Made by a program: the position numbers and the translations under genes
The notes under the pieces: model-generated
Seen by the model: the letters and a program-made list of their open reading frames with translations, nothing else
What the model was told of the DNA's origin: nothing
The model's database searches: none
DNA from: Curtobacterium sp. VKM Ac-1393
GTDB taxonomy: Bacteria; Actinomycetota; Actinomycetes; Actinomycetales; Microbacteriaceae
Length of the DNA: 64,000 nt
Direction: 5' to 3'
Assembly (NCBI RefSeq): GCF_015350995.1
Contig: NZ_JADKRW010000005.1
Span: 1 to 64,000, forward strand
In this document: positions 16,958 through 25,734 of the stretch, piece after piece
Position numbering within the stretch: the first letter of the stretch is position 1
Layout: each line of letters opens with the position of its first letter

Positions 16958-17592
16958 CGACGCTCCTGTACCTGGTCCGGCACGGCGAGACCGACTGGAA
17001 CGCGCAACGCCGCATCCAGGGGTCCACCGACATCCCGCTCAACGCCGTGGGGCGGCGGCAGGCCGCGGACGCCGCCGAACTCCTCACCCGCCGACGGTTC
17101 GACGCCGTCGTCGCGTCGCCGCTGTCCCGCGCCGCCGAGACGGGGTCGATCATCGCCGACCGGCTCGGTCTCGCGGCACCCACGACGTACCCCGGCTTGG
17201 CCGAGCGCTCCTACGGCGAGGCCGAGGGTCTCACCGACACCGAGGTCACCGCGCGCTACCCGCACGACGACATCCCCGGACGCGAGTCCCGCGCAGCCCT
17301 GCTCGCCCGCATCACCGAGACGCTCGGCGAGATCGCGGTGCGCTTCGACGGCGGTGTCGTGGTCGTCGCCACCCACGGCGCGGTGATCCGGAGCGTGGTG
17401 AACGAGGCCGCTCCGGGCACCGCCGACCGGCACAGCACGCCGATCAGCAACGGGTCGATCCACTCGTTCCGGTGGGACCCCGAGCGCTTCCACGCCGAAC
17501 TCGTCCGGTTCGACGACCCGATCGACGACGCCTCGGACGGACCGGGCGGGTACGCCTTCGAGTACCAGAACCCACTGGAACGCCGGGGCTGA
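16954..17592 (+). CDS. Histidine phosphatase (phosphoglycerate mutase-like) family protein
   Basis: 212 residues. The phosphohistidine motif LVRHGETDWN is at residues 6-15, with the second catalytic His in VVATHGAVIRSVV and the acid in LAERSYGEAEG. This is the branch-2 acid-phosphatase layout and lacks features needed to claim true glycolytic mutase activity. The start GTG overlaps the Sir2 stop, so the two are translated together. Substrate unknown; a sugar-phosphate or nucleotide phosphatase is plausible. The 117 bp downstream contain two near-repeats of GGCAGCGCCGTC (about 17601 and 17631). Confidence 0.85.
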   Translation: MTTLLYLVRHGETDWNAQRRIQGSTDIPLNAVGRRQAADAAELLTRRRFDAVVASPLSRAAETGSIIADRLGLAAPTTYPGLAERSYGEAEGLTDTEVTARYPHDDIPGRESRAALLARITETLGEIAVRFDGGVVVVATHGAVIRSVVNEAAPGTADRHSTPISNGSIHSFRWDPERFHAELVRFDDPIDDASDGPGGYAFEYQNPLERRG

Positions 17593-17677
17593 CCGGGTTC
17601 GGCAGCGCCGTCCGGGGGCCGCGCGGGTCCGGCAGCGCCGTCGGCGGACGTCGCGGACGTCGCGGGCGACCAGCGAC

Positions 17678-17683
17678 TAGGCT
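17678..17683 (+). promoter_or_regulatory. Candidate -10 element for the gene at 17710
   Basis: TAGGCT lies 26 nt before the ATG at 17710, leaving a short leader that includes an AGGGGG ribosome site. No distinct -35. Confidence 0.4.
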
Positions 17684-17709
17684 CCGACGAACCCGAACCA
17701 GGGGGCGAC

Positions 17710-18450
17710 ATGGTGACCGACGGAACCGAACGGGGCGGCTGGCAAGCCGCCGACCAGCAGGACGACGACCTCAACCGGGCCTTCGGCCCCGAGACCGCGA
17801 GCGTGCAGACCCGCTCGATGGGGCAACGTGCTCGGACCTGGCTCGTCATCGGGGGCAGCACCGTCGTCGTCGCCGGTGTCATCGCTCTCGTGCTCGGCAC
17901 CATCATCGGCAGCGTCCAGAACGGCATCGGCGGGGTCTTCCCCCGGCCGGACCTGGCGCTCGACCGGTTCGACCGTCAAGCGTCCGACGTCACCGGTGTC
18001 ACCGAGGTGCGCCAGCACCCGGCGACGAAGACCGGGTTCGCGAGCTACGACGCGATCGCGACGGTCACCGCGGACCCGTCGCTCGACGCCGCCGCACGGA
18101 GCGAGCTGGTCGCCGACCTCAGCCGTGCAACCGACTCGGCAGGTGGCAACGGGGTGCGGGTGGTCGCGATCGCCGACCTCGGCAACCTCGAGGTCGGCGT
18201 GACCGAGTCCCGTTCCGTGGCCGAGCAGCGCCTCGTGCTTGCCGACCGCCTCGACCACATCGGCGGGGTGACGGCCGTCCGGTGCTCGTGGGCCCGCGGT
18301 GGTTCCCCATCGGACCGCGCCGCCGACCAGGCGATCGTCGTCGAGACCCCGGGGCGCGGTGCAGCGGTGCCGCCGATCGTCGCCCGGGTGACCGAGGAGA
18401 CGCACAGGGTGTTCCCCGGGGCGAGCGTCGAGGTGGTCGCGGCGAAGTAG
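17710..18450 (+). CDS. Membrane-anchored hypothetical protein
   Basis: 246 residues. A polar N-terminus of about 42 residues is followed by one transmembrane helix (WLVIGGSTVVVAGVIALVLG, about 44-63). The remaining 180-residue domain probably faces outside. That domain contains two comparable halves with alternating beta strands and helices (TATVTADPSL-type and AIVVETPGRG-type segments), suggesting a duplicated small fold. I do not recognise the family. The gene stands alone with a plausible promoter and ends at a strong hairpin. No catalytic motif is visible. Confidence 0.7.
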   Translation: MVTDGTERGGWQAADQQDDDLNRAFGPETASVQTRSMGQRARTWLVIGGSTVVVAGVIALVLGTIIGSVQNGIGGVFPRPDLALDRFDRQASDVTGVTEVRQHPATKTGFASYDAIATVTADPSLDAAARSELVADLSRATDSAGGNGVRVVAIADLGNLEVGVTESRSVAEQRLVLADRLDHIGGVTAVRCSWARGGSPSDRAADQAIVVETPGRGAAVPPIVARVTEETHRVFPGASVEVVAAK

Positions 18451-18477
18451 TTCGGGCCGGCAGCGGGTCCCGTGGCC

Positions 18478-18531
18478 GACGCGGAACGACGTGACCGATG
18501 TCGTACGACGTCGACATCGTCGTTCCGCGTC
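18478..18531. terminator. Bidirectional hairpin terminator
   Basis: Perfect 14-bp arms, GACGCGGAACGACG at 18478-18491 and its complement at 18518-18531. An inner stem GATGTCG/CGACATC lies at 18497-18518. It sits between the convergent membrane-protein and glycosyltransferase genes. There is no T tract, which is usual in this genome. Confidence 0.65.
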
Positions 18532-18551
18532 GGTACCCCGCCAGCCCGCCC

Positions 18552-19634
18552 CTACCGAGCGCCCCGGTCCGCGACAGCCCGCTCGACGGCCCGCACGACC
18601 TGTTCCGCAGAGTCCTGCCACCGGAACCGCGCCGCCCGCTCGACCGACTGCGCCGAGGCCTCGTCCCACCGCTCCTCGACCCGCCGCACCGCGGCCGCCA
18701 CCGCCGACGGAGACGCCGGATCGAAGTACTCGGCTGCCGCGCCCCCGATCTCACGGAAGATCGGGATGTCGCTCACCACGACCGGCGTGCCGACACCCAT
18801 CGCCTCGACGAGCGGGATGCCGAACCCCTCGTCGTACGAGGCGGTCGCCAGCGCCGTGGCCGACCGCAGCACCGACAGGTACTCGTCGTCGGTCGCACCG
18901 TCGTGGAACACGATCGCCCCCGCCGCCGCGAGTCCCTCGATCCGCGACCGGTCCGCGGCGGACACCCGCGACATGCAGTGCAGGGTCCAGTCCGCCCCGA
19001 GCAAGGGCAACGCGGCCGCGAGGGTCTCGACGTTCTTGTACGGCATGAACGACCCCATGTACACGAGCGAGCGCTCGCGGGGCGCACCGGCCGCACGCGG
19101 CGTCGCCGGGTCGGCGGCGTTGTAGGCCACCGTCACGGGACGCTTCGTCAGGCGGTGCTCCGCGATCAGCCCGGCGGTGGTCTCGGACACCGTCACCACC
19201 CCGTCGGCACCGTTCAGCAGGACGCGCTGCGGCACCCACGACAGGTGGAACGCGCGCCATCCGAGGCGCAGCGGCCACGAGAACTCCCGCGGAGGCGTCC
19301 GGTTCCGGTAGTAGATCAGGTCGTGCAGGGTGAGCACGAGCGCGTAGTCCCGTCCCCGGGACCCCATCGTCTGCATCGGCGAGAACACCGCGTCGAGCCG
19401 GAGTCGGTTCACCCGGCGTGCGACGAGCGGCTCCCCCGCCTCGGTCGGCGCGGGGAGCATCTCCCACGGCAGGCCCGGCGGCAGCGAGTCGAGCTGGCGC
19501 TCGTCGTGGACGAGCGCCACGAAGTCGTGCCGGTCCGGCAGGTTCGCCACCACGCCGGCGGTGAACCTGCTGATGCCGTCATGGCGGCCGATCCTGACGT
19601 ACCGGCAGTCGATCCCGATGCGCAGGCGCGTCAC
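18552..19634 (-). CDS. Glycosyltransferase family 4 (GT-B fold)
   Basis: 360 residues from GTG 19634, which overlaps the stop of the alpha/beta hydrolase gene (GTGA). The C-terminal nucleotide-sugar domain shows LVYMGSFMPYKNVETLAAAL, and the family motif appears as SYDEGFGIPLVEAMGVGTPV, carrying the E-x7-E pair. The N-terminal acceptor domain begins LRIGIDCRYVRIGRHDGISR. It transfers a sugar from an NDP- or GDP-donor with retention of configuration, probably onto a cell-envelope lipid or glycan at the inner membrane face. Acceptor unknown. It is the second cistron after the hydrolase. Confidence 0.87.
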   Translation of the reverse strand: MTRLRIGIDCRYVRIGRHDGISRFTAGVVANLPDRHDFVALVHDERQLDSLPPGLPWEMLPAPTEAGEPLVARRVNRLRLDAVFSPMQTMGSRGRDYALVLTLHDLIYYRNRTPPREFSWPLRLGWRAFHLSWVPQRVLLNGADGVVTVSETTAGLIAEHRLTKRPVTVAYNAADPATPRAAGAPRERSLVYMGSFMPYKNVETLAAALPLLGADWTLHCMSRVSAADRSRIEGLAAAGAIVFHDGATDDEYLSVLRSATALATASYDEGFGIPLVEAMGVGTPVVVSDIPIFREIGGAAAEYFDPASPSAVAAAVRRVEERWDEASAQSVERAARFRWQDSAEQVVRAVERAVADRGAR

Positions 19635-20614
19635 GACGCGTCCGTCCCCTCGGTCGTCCGGGAGGCCCGTCCCGCGCCCGACGGTCGACCCGCCTTGGCA
19701 GCGCGGCCGCGTCCACTGCGTCCCCGCGTGTCCGCCATCCGGCGCAGCACCGCGGCCGCGGCCGGCGCCGGCGTCTCGTAGTGCACCAGGTGGCCGACGC
19801 CGGGGATCACCACGAGCTCGGCGTCGCGCAGCCGGGCGGCCAGGGCACGCTGCTCCGGCACGGCGGTGATGTCGTCGCGCTCGGCGGCGATCATCAGGAC
19901 CGGCACGTCGATGCGGTCCGCGTACTCGGAGACGTCGTGGGTGACCGAGGTCCGGAACGCCTCGAGCACGCTCGTGCGGTTCGCGAAGGCCGAGAAGTAC
20001 CGGTCGTGCTGGTCGTGCACCCACCGGCGCAGCGCGCGGTCGTGCGACTTGAGCATGGCGATGCTCATCACGCGCACGATGGCGGCGTTCCGCAGGATCC
20101 CGAGGCCGATCGGCTTCGGCAGGACGGCCCCGGCCCGGTAGTAGCCGATCGCGATCCCGGTGCCGACGGCCCGCGGGCCCTGCAGCGCCGGCGCAGCGAT
20201 CGGGTTCACGAGGACCAGCAGGCGGGTGTCGAGACCCGCGGCGACGGCGGCCGACACCACGATCGAGCCGAACGAGTGCCCGAGCACGACGGCGTCGCGT
20301 CCGAGGCCGAGTGCCGCGTGGAAGCCGGCCAACCACGACACGTACGACTCGACGTCCGAGACCGGCAGCGGGTCGGACACGCCGAACCCGGGCAGGTCGG
20401 GCACGATCACGCGCGCGCCCTGCAGGTGGGCGGCGATCGTCTCGAGACCGTGGTGGTCGCCGCGGAACCCGTGCACCGCGAGCACGGTCTGTGCCGCGTC
20501 GGACGGCCCGTACTCCCAGTAGTGCGTGGTGCGGCCGTCGACCTGCACGGACCGGTGGACCACCGGGGTGGCGGCCATGAGCGACTGGTACGGGGAGAGC
20601 ACGGGCGGTTGCAT
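19631..20614 (-). CDS. Alpha/beta-fold hydrolase
   Basis: 327 residues from ATG 20614. The oxyanion stretch is LAVHGFRGDHHGLE. The nucleophile elbow is VLGHSFGSIV, the acid lies in MIAAERDDITAV and the catalytic His in VIPGVGHLVHYE. A lid of helices is inserted around 150-220. The C-terminal 35 residues are Arg/Gly/Ala-rich and probably disordered. Substrate is not predictable; an esterase, lipase or lactonase is possible. It is divergent from treS (115-bp gap) and coupled to the glycosyltransferase, so the pair may modify one envelope molecule. Confidence 0.83.
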   Translation of the reverse strand: MQPPVLSPYQSLMAATPVVHRSVQVDGRTTHYWEYGPSDAAQTVLAVHGFRGDHHGLETIAAHLQGARVIVPDLPGFGVSDPLPVSDVESYVSWLAGFHAALGLGRDAVVLGHSFGSIVVSAAVAAGLDTRLLVLVNPIAAPALQGPRAVGTGIAIGYYRAGAVLPKPIGLGILRNAAIVRVMSIAMLKSHDRALRRWVHDQHDRYFSAFANRTSVLEAFRTSVTHDVSEYADRIDVPVLMIAAERDDITAVPEQRALAARLRDAELVVIPGVGHLVHYETPAPAAAAVLRRMADTRGRSGRGRAAKAGRPSGAGRASRTTEGTDAS

Positions 20615-20673
20615 CGGCGCCAGTCTACGAAGACAACCGGCCGAAACCCCGGACACCCGGAGCATCGCACGCC

Positions 20674-20679
20674 TATCGT
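20674..20679 (+). promoter_or_regulatory. Candidate -10 element for treS
   Basis: TATCGT lies about 50 nt before the treS GTG, leaving a leader of about 44 nt with a GAGGAG ribosome site. It is in the divergent gap with the alpha/beta hydrolase gene. Confidence 0.4.
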
Positions 20680-20729
20680 GTCCGGGGCGGGCTCTCGATG
20701 CGGCTCGTGGACCTTCGACGAGGAGCACG

Positions 20730-22439
20730 GTGACCTTCACAGCCCCGATCCAGCTGCCCGGCCTGACGCTCGACCCGCAGTGGTACAAGCGCTCGGTGTT
20801 CTACGAGTGCATGATCCGCTCGTTCGTCGACTCGAACGGCGACGGCATCGGTGACCTGCAGGGCGTGATCGGCAAACTCGACTACCTGCAGTGGCTCGGA
20901 GTGGACGCCCTGTGGCTGCCGCCGTTCTTCCAGTCGCCGATGCGCGACGGCGGCTACGACATCGGGGACTACAAGGCGATCCTGCCCGAGTTCGGCACGC
21001 TCGACGACTTCCGCGAGCTCGTCACGAAGTCGCACGAGCGGAACATGCGCATCGTGATCGACATGGTCATCAACCACACGAGCGACCAGCACGAGTGGTT
21101 CCAGCAGTCCCGCGAGGACCCCGACGGACCCTTCGGCGACTTCTACGTCTGGCGGGACACCGACGAGGAGTTCTCGAACATCCGCGTCATCTTCGTCGAC
21201 ACCGAGGAGTCGAACTGGACGTTCGACCCGGTGCGCCGCCAGTTCTTCTTCCACCGGTTCTTCTCGCACCAGCCGGACCTGAACTTCGAGAACCCCGCGG
21301 TCGTCGAGGCCGTCTACGACGTCGTCCGGCACTGGCTCGACCTCGGGGTCGACGGCCTGCGCCTCGACGCGATCCCGTACCTGTTCGCGTCGGAGGAGGG
21401 CAACGGCGAAGGCGAGCCGGAGACCCACGAGTTCCTCAAGAAGCTCCGCGCGATGGTGGACGACGAGTACCCCGGCCGCGTGCTGCTCGCCGAGGCGAAC
21501 CAGTGGCCGCGCGAGACCGCCGCGTTCTTCGGCACCGACGAGGAGCCCGAGTGCCACATGGCGTTCGACTTCCCGGTGATGCCGCGCATCTTCTACTCGC
21601 TCCGCGCCCAGCACGCCAAGGAGCTGTCGGCGATCCTGTCCGAGACCCTCGACGTGCCGGAGAGCGCGGCGTGGGGCGTCTTCCTCCGCAACCACGACGA
21701 GCTGACGCTCGAGATGGTGAGCGAGGAGTACCGGCAGGCCATGTACGGCTGGTACGGCTACGACCCCCGGATGCGCTCGAACATCGGCATCCGCCGCCGT
21801 CTCGCTCCCCTGCTCGACAACTCGCGCGCCGAACTCGAGCTCATCCACGCGCTGCTGTTCTCGCTGCCGGGCTCGCCGTTCCTGTACTACGGCGACGAGA
21901 TCGGGATGGGCGACAACATCTGGCTGCCGGACCGTGACTCCTCCCGCACGCCGATGCAGTGGACCCCCGACCGGAACGCCGGGTTCTCGACCGCGGACCC
22001 CGGCAAGCTCTACCTGCCGGTCGTGCAGTCGCTGGTCTACAACTACGCGCAGGTCAACGTCGAGGCGCAGCTCGCACAGTCGCGGTCGCTGCTGCACTGG
22101 GTGCGGAACGTCATCCACGTGCGGAAGGCCCACCCGGTGTTCGGGCTCGGGACCCTGCAGGTGCAGGAGACGTCGAACGAGTCGGTCCTCGCCTTCGTGC
22201 GCTCGTGGGAAGGCTCCGGGCAGCAGTTCGGCCCGTCGGCGGAGGACGTCCTGTGCGTCTTCTCGTTCGCCACGAACCCGACGTCCGTCACGGTGTCGGC
22301 ACCGGAGTTCGCCGGTCGCCCGCTCTACGACCTGTTCGGCGGCGGTTCGTTCCCCGCGTTCGACGAAGACGGCACGGTCACGCTGACCCTCGGCACGCAG
22401 TCGTTCTACTGGCTGCACGTCGGCGCGCCGGTCGGGTAG
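20730..22439 (+). CDS. treS: Trehalose synthase (maltose alpha-D-glucosyltransferase)
   Basis: 569 residues from GTG 20730, preceded by GAGGAG. It is a GH13 enzyme. The nucleophile Asp is in DGLRLDAIPYLF (about 212), the acid Glu in LLAEANQWP (about 255) and the third acid in FLRNHDELTLE (about 321). SVFYECMIRSFVDSNGDGIG and GDEIGMGDNIWLPDRDSSR (about 395) are characteristic of TreS. It interconverts maltose and trehalose in the cytoplasm. It has no C-terminal maltokinase domain, and no pep2 or glgE gene is in the window. Together with glgA and glgC 15 kb away it belongs to alpha-glucan and trehalose turnover. Confidence 0.93.
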   Translation: MTFTAPIQLPGLTLDPQWYKRSVFYECMIRSFVDSNGDGIGDLQGVIGKLDYLQWLGVDALWLPPFFQSPMRDGGYDIGDYKAILPEFGTLDDFRELVTKSHERNMRIVIDMVINHTSDQHEWFQQSREDPDGPFGDFYVWRDTDEEFSNIRVIFVDTEESNWTFDPVRRQFFFHRFFSHQPDLNFENPAVVEAVYDVVRHWLDLGVDGLRLDAIPYLFASEEGNGEGEPETHEFLKKLRAMVDDEYPGRVLLAEANQWPRETAAFFGTDEEPECHMAFDFPVMPRIFYSLRAQHAKELSAILSETLDVPESAAWGVFLRNHDELTLEMVSEEYRQAMYGWYGYDPRMRSNIGIRRRLAPLLDNSRAELELIHALLFSLPGSPFLYYGDEIGMGDNIWLPDRDSSRTPMQWTPDRNAGFSTADPGKLYLPVVQSLVYNYAQVNVEAQLAQSRSLLHWVRNVIHVRKAHPVFGLGTLQVQETSNESVLAFVRSWEGSGQQFGPSAEDVLCVFSFATNPTSVTVSAPEFAGRPLYDLFGGGSFPAFDEDGTVTLTLGTQSFYWLHVGAPVG

Positions 22440-22464
22440 CGCCGGCGGTGTCGGTGCGTCCCGT

Positions 22465-22470
22465 TAGCCT
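22465..22470 (+). promoter_or_regulatory. Candidate -10 element for the exonuclease gene
   Basis: TAGCCT ends 6 nt before the GTG at 22477. No ribosome site is present, which fits a leaderless mRNA. Confidence 0.5.
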
Positions 22471-22476
22471 GACCGC

Positions 22477-23259
22477 GTGACGTTCCCCACAGCACAGCTG
22501 GACACGACGCAGCCGACCGCGGCCGACGAGGCCCCTGCCCCGGCACAGGACCTCTCCGGACGACCCTGGTGGCACGCCCTCGGTGTCTTCGACCTCGAGA
22601 CCACCGGTGTCGACGTCGAGACGGCACGGATCGTCACGGCCCACGTCGGCCTCATCGACATGACCGGGGCCTCCATCGCCGAGGGTGCGTGGATCGCCGA
22701 CCCGGGCATCGCGATCCCCGAGGGTGCAGCGGCCGTGCACGGCTACACGACCGAGCGCGCCCAAGCCGAGGGGCGGCCGGCGGCCGAGGTCGTCGCGGAG
22801 ATCATCGCCGCGATCGAGGCCGTGTTCGCCCGCGGCATCCCGCTCGTGATCTACAACGCCCCGTACGACCTGACCGTCCTCGACCGCGAGGCGAAGCGGC
22901 ACGGCTTCGCCTCCCCCGTCATCGGGAACATCGTCGACCCGCTCGTGATCGACAAGGCCCTCGACACCTTCCGCAAGGGCAAGCGCACGCTCGAGGCGGC
23001 CTCCGAGCTGTACGGCGTCACCCTCGACGACGCCCACGACGCCGGTGCCGACGCGATCGCCGCCGGACGGGTCGCTCAGGCCATCGCCGGCAAGTACCAG
23101 GACGAACTCGGCATCTCGGCAGAGGAACTCCACCGCAAGCAGGTCGGTTGGTGCGCCGAGCAGGCGGCGTCGTTCCAGGACTACATGCGCAAGAAGCGCG
23201 ATCCGTCCTTCACCGCCGACGGTCGCTGGCCCCACCGCAACGCCACCGCGAGCATGTAG
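22477..23259 (+). CDS. DEDDh 3-prime-5-prime exonuclease (DnaQ-like)
   Basis: 260 residues. Exo I is GVFDLETTGVD (Asp-x-Glu), Exo II is IYNAPYDLTVLDRE, and Exo III is DDAHDAGADAIAAGRVA with the general-base His. An N-terminal tail of about 30 residues is Ala/Pro-rich. A C-terminal extension of about 60 residues contains KQVGWCAEQAASFQDYMRKK. It is a two-metal exonuclease, alone rather than joined to a polymerase, so a repair or RNA/DNA trimming role is likely. It ends 75 nt before the Ter operon, and its TAG stop may form part of a promoter for that operon. Confidence 0.87.
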   Translation: MTFPTAQLDTTQPTAADEAPAPAQDLSGRPWWHALGVFDLETTGVDVETARIVTAHVGLIDMTGASIAEGAWIADPGIAIPEGAAAVHGYTTERAQAEGRPAAEVVAEIIAAIEAVFARGIPLVIYNAPYDLTVLDREAKRHGFASPVIGNIVDPLVIDKALDTFRKGKRTLEAASELYGVTLDDAHDAGADAIAAGRVAQAIAGKYQDELGISAEELHRKQVGWCAEQAASFQDYMRKKRDPSFTADGRWPHRNATASM

Positions 23260-23262
23260 CAT
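23257..23262 (+). promoter_or_regulatory. Possible -10 element of the Ter operon
   Basis: TAGCAT overlaps the exonuclease stop codon and lies 72 nt before the first Ter gene, which has a CAGGAGA ribosome site. It is the best -10-like sequence in the short gap, but no -35 is visible and read-through from the exonuclease gene is possible. Confidence 0.3.
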
Positions 23263-23334
23263 CTCAGCGGGGGCAGATCACGGTATCCGTCCCGCACCGA
23301 CGCAGGACGAAGCACCAACAGGAGATCAGCACAC

Positions 23335-24462
23335 GTGTTCTTGAAGACCTTCGGGTGGTCCCTCGTGATCACCGTCCTCGCCCTCGCCACGGCGCTGATC
23401 TACGGCAGCTGGAGCGCGGTCGCCATCACGCTGATCCTCGGCGTGCTCGAGATCAGCCTGAGCTTCGACAACGCGGTCGTCAACGCCCGCATCCTCGAGC
23501 GGATGAGCCCGTTCTGGCAGAAGATGTTCCTGACGGTCGGCATCGTCATCGCGGTGTTCGGCATGCGCGTGCTGTTCCCGCTGCTCATCGTGGCCGTCAC
23601 GGCGCACCTCAGCCCGGTCGAGTCGATCCAGCTCGCGCTCGAGAAGGGCCCCATCGACGAGCCGGGGACCTACGCCTACCTGTTGCACGAGGCGCACCCC
23701 CAGATCGCTGCGTTCGGCGGGATGTTCCTGCTGATGATCTTCCTCGACTTCATGTTCGAGGACCGCGACATCCTGTGGCTACGGTGGCTCGAGCGTCCGC
23801 TGCACTTCATCGGCCGCCTGCCGATGGTGAACGTCGTCGTCGCCCTCGCGCTCCTCGCACTCTTCGGGGTCACGTCGGGCGACCACCAGGCGATCGTCCT
23901 CGTCTCCGGGATCGCCGGCCTGGTGACGTACTTCCTCGTCACCGGACTCGGCGGCCTGTTCGACGTCGGCGACCCCGACGACGACGGCAACTCGTTCGAG
24001 AGCGCCGACGAGATGGACGCCGAGGCGGGTCGCATCGTCACGAAGCGCCGGCTCGGCCACGTGGCCGGCCGTGCCGCGTTCCTGCTCTTCCTCTACCTCG
24101 AGGTCATCGACGCGTCGTTCTCGTTCGACGGGGTCATCGGCGCCTTCGCCATCACGGCCGACCCGATCATCATCGCGCTCGGTCTCGGGCTGATCGGCGC
24201 GATGTTCGTCCGCTCGCTCACGGTCTTCTTCGTCCGACAGGGCACGCTCGACGAGTTCGAGTACCTCGACCACGGTGCGCACTGGGCCATCGGGGCGCTC
24301 GCCGTGATCCTGCTCGTCACCATCACGACCGAGGTCAACGAGGTCGTCACCGGCCTGATCGGCGTCGTGTTCATCCTGGCGGCGTTCATCTCGTCGATCG
24401 TCCGGAACCGGCGCAAGGCCGACCACCCCGCTCCCTCGGAGCCGGCCACGCTCTCGCGCTGA
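23335..24462 (+). CDS. DUF475 / TerC-like integral membrane protein
   Basis: 375 residues with about nine hydrophobic segments. Two repeated acidic intramembrane motifs are present: LEISLSFDNAVVNARILER at about 38-56 and LEVIDASFSFDGVIGAFAIT at about 258-277. These are hallmarks of the TerC/DUF475 group in the LysE-like clan. An acidic cytoplasmic loop lies between them (GDPDDDGNSFESADEMDAEA). Members are proposed to sense or export metal ions and to anchor TerD-type proteins at the membrane. It is the first gene of the Ter operon, starts with GTG and has a good ribosome site. Direct tellurite resistance is not implied by sequence alone. Confidence 0.9.
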   Translation: MFLKTFGWSLVITVLALATALIYGSWSAVAITLILGVLEISLSFDNAVVNARILERMSPFWQKMFLTVGIVIAVFGMRVLFPLLIVAVTAHLSPVESIQLALEKGPIDEPGTYAYLLHEAHPQIAAFGGMFLLMIFLDFMFEDRDILWLRWLERPLHFIGRLPMVNVVVALALLALFGVTSGDHQAIVLVSGIAGLVTYFLVTGLGGLFDVGDPDDDGNSFESADEMDAEAGRIVTKRRLGHVAGRAAFLLFLYLEVIDASFSFDGVIGAFAITADPIIIALGLGLIGAMFVRSLTVFFVRQGTLDEFEYLDHGAHWAIGALAVILLVTITTEVNEVVTGLIGVVFILAAFISSIVRNRRKADHPAPSEPATLSR

Positions 24463-24516
24463 CCGGGTCCCGGCACACGCATCCCCACTCCAGCACTCCA
24501 CGAAAGGGTCATCGCC

Positions 24517-25104
24517 ATGGGTCTCAGCCTCCAGAAGGGCCAGTCGCTCTCACTGACCAAGCAGGACGGCAGCGCGCTGTCGCGGGTCCGCCTCGCGCTC
24601 GGCTGGGACGCCGTCGCGGCGAAGCGGGGACTGTTCGGCGGTCGCAAGGAGGCCGAGGTCGACCTCGACGCCTCGGCGATCTTCTTCGACGCGCAGGGCA
24701 CTCCCATCGACTACGTCTGGTTCAACCAGCTGCGCAGCAAGGACGGTTCGGCCCAGCACACCGGTGACAACCTCACCGGCGCCGGGGACGGCGACGACGA
24801 GACGATCCGGATCGACCTGTCGGCCGTGCACGCCTCGGTCGCGCAGATCGTCTTCGTGATCAGCAGCTACAGCCGACAGACCTTCGACAACGTGCAGAAC
24901 GCCTTCTGCCGGGTGGTCGACGACTCGTCCGCCGGGTCGCCCGAGGTCGCGCGCTACCAGTTGACCGACTCCGGCTCGCACACCGCGATGGTCATGGCCA
25001 AGGTGTCCCGCGCCGGCAACGGCTGGTCCTTCAGCGCGATCGGTGAACGCGCGAACGGGCGGACCGTGCAGGACCTCGTCGCACCCGCGACCGCAGCACT
25101 CTGA
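24517..25104 (+). CDS. TerD/TerZ-family protein, copy 1
   Basis: 195 residues. The acidic calcium-binding motifs of the family are present: EVDLDASAIFFD at about 48-59 and HTGDNLTGAGDGDDETIRIDL near 85 (shortened: GDNLTGAGDGDDE). It differs from copies 2 and 3 by a short insert after the first strand (KRGLFGGRKEAE) and by having SGSHTAMVMAKVSR where they have the MIFSEIYR strand, so it is more TerZ-like. TerD proteins are soluble beta-sandwich calcium binders implicated in stress and metal responses. The ATG has a GAAAGGG ribosome site. It lies 54 nt after the DUF475 gene and 20 nt before copy 2. Confidence 0.93.
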   Translation: MGLSLQKGQSLSLTKQDGSALSRVRLALGWDAVAAKRGLFGGRKEAEVDLDASAIFFDAQGTPIDYVWFNQLRSKDGSAQHTGDNLTGAGDGDDETIRIDLSAVHASVAQIVFVISSYSRQTFDNVQNAFCRVVDDSSAGSPEVARYQLTDSGSHTAMVMAKVSRAGNGWSFSAIGERANGRTVQDLVAPATAAL

Positions 25105-25124
25105 ACCGGAAGGACGCAGCGAAC

Positions 25125-25706
25125 GTGGCGACCCTCTCGCTCTCCAAGGGCAACAACCTCTCCCTGACCAAGACCGACCCGAGCCTCCGACGGGCCATGA
25201 TCGGCCTCGGCTGGGACCCCCGGACCACCGCGGGTGAGCAGTTCGACCTCGACGCCTCGGCGCTGCTGGTCGGTGCGAACGGCCGCGTGCGGTCGAACGA
25301 CGACTTCATCTTCTACAACCAGCTGCAGTCGGTCGACGGTTCCGTGGTCCACCAGGGCGACAACCGCACGGGCGACGGCGACGGTGACGACGAACAGATC
25401 CTCATCGACCTCGACGCCGTCGCGGCCGACGTCGAACGCGTTGTGATCGTCGTCACGATCGACCAGGCGGAGGCCCGCCACCAGAACTTCGGACAGGTGC
25501 GCGGCGCGTTCTGCCGGGTCGTCAACGACGAGACCGCGAACGAGGTCGTGCGGTTCGACCTGACCGAGGACGCCGCTTCCGAGACCGGCATGATCTTCTC
25601 GGAGATCTACCGGTACAACGGGGAGTGGAAGTTCCGCGCCGTCGGCCAGGGGTACGCCTCCGGCCTGCGTGGCGTGGCGACCGACTACGGCGTCGTCCTC
25701 GACTGA
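25125..25706 (+). CDS. TerD-family protein, copy 2
   Basis: 193 residues, canonical TerD. It begins [18 protein letters not shown] and carries VGLGWD-like [20 protein letters not shown], the acidic loop [13 protein letters not shown] near residue 85 and [19 protein letters not shown] toward the C-terminus. The DLDASA and GDGDDE elements are the expected calcium ligands. It is clearly paralogous to copy 3 (very similar throughout), so a local duplication is likely. The GTG start is 20 nt after copy 1. Confidence 0.94.
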   Translation: MATLSLSKGNNLSLTKTDPSLRRAMIGLGWDPRTTAGEQFDLDASALLVGANGRVRSNDDFIFYNQLQSVDGSVVHQGDNRTGDGDGDDEQILIDLDAVAADVERVVIVVTIDQAEARHQNFGQVRGAFCRVVNDETANEVVRFDLTEDAASETGMIFSEIYRYNGEWKFRAVGQGYASGLRGVATDYGVVLD

Positions 25707-25734
25707 CCGTCCCCACCGACTGAAAGGCACGACC

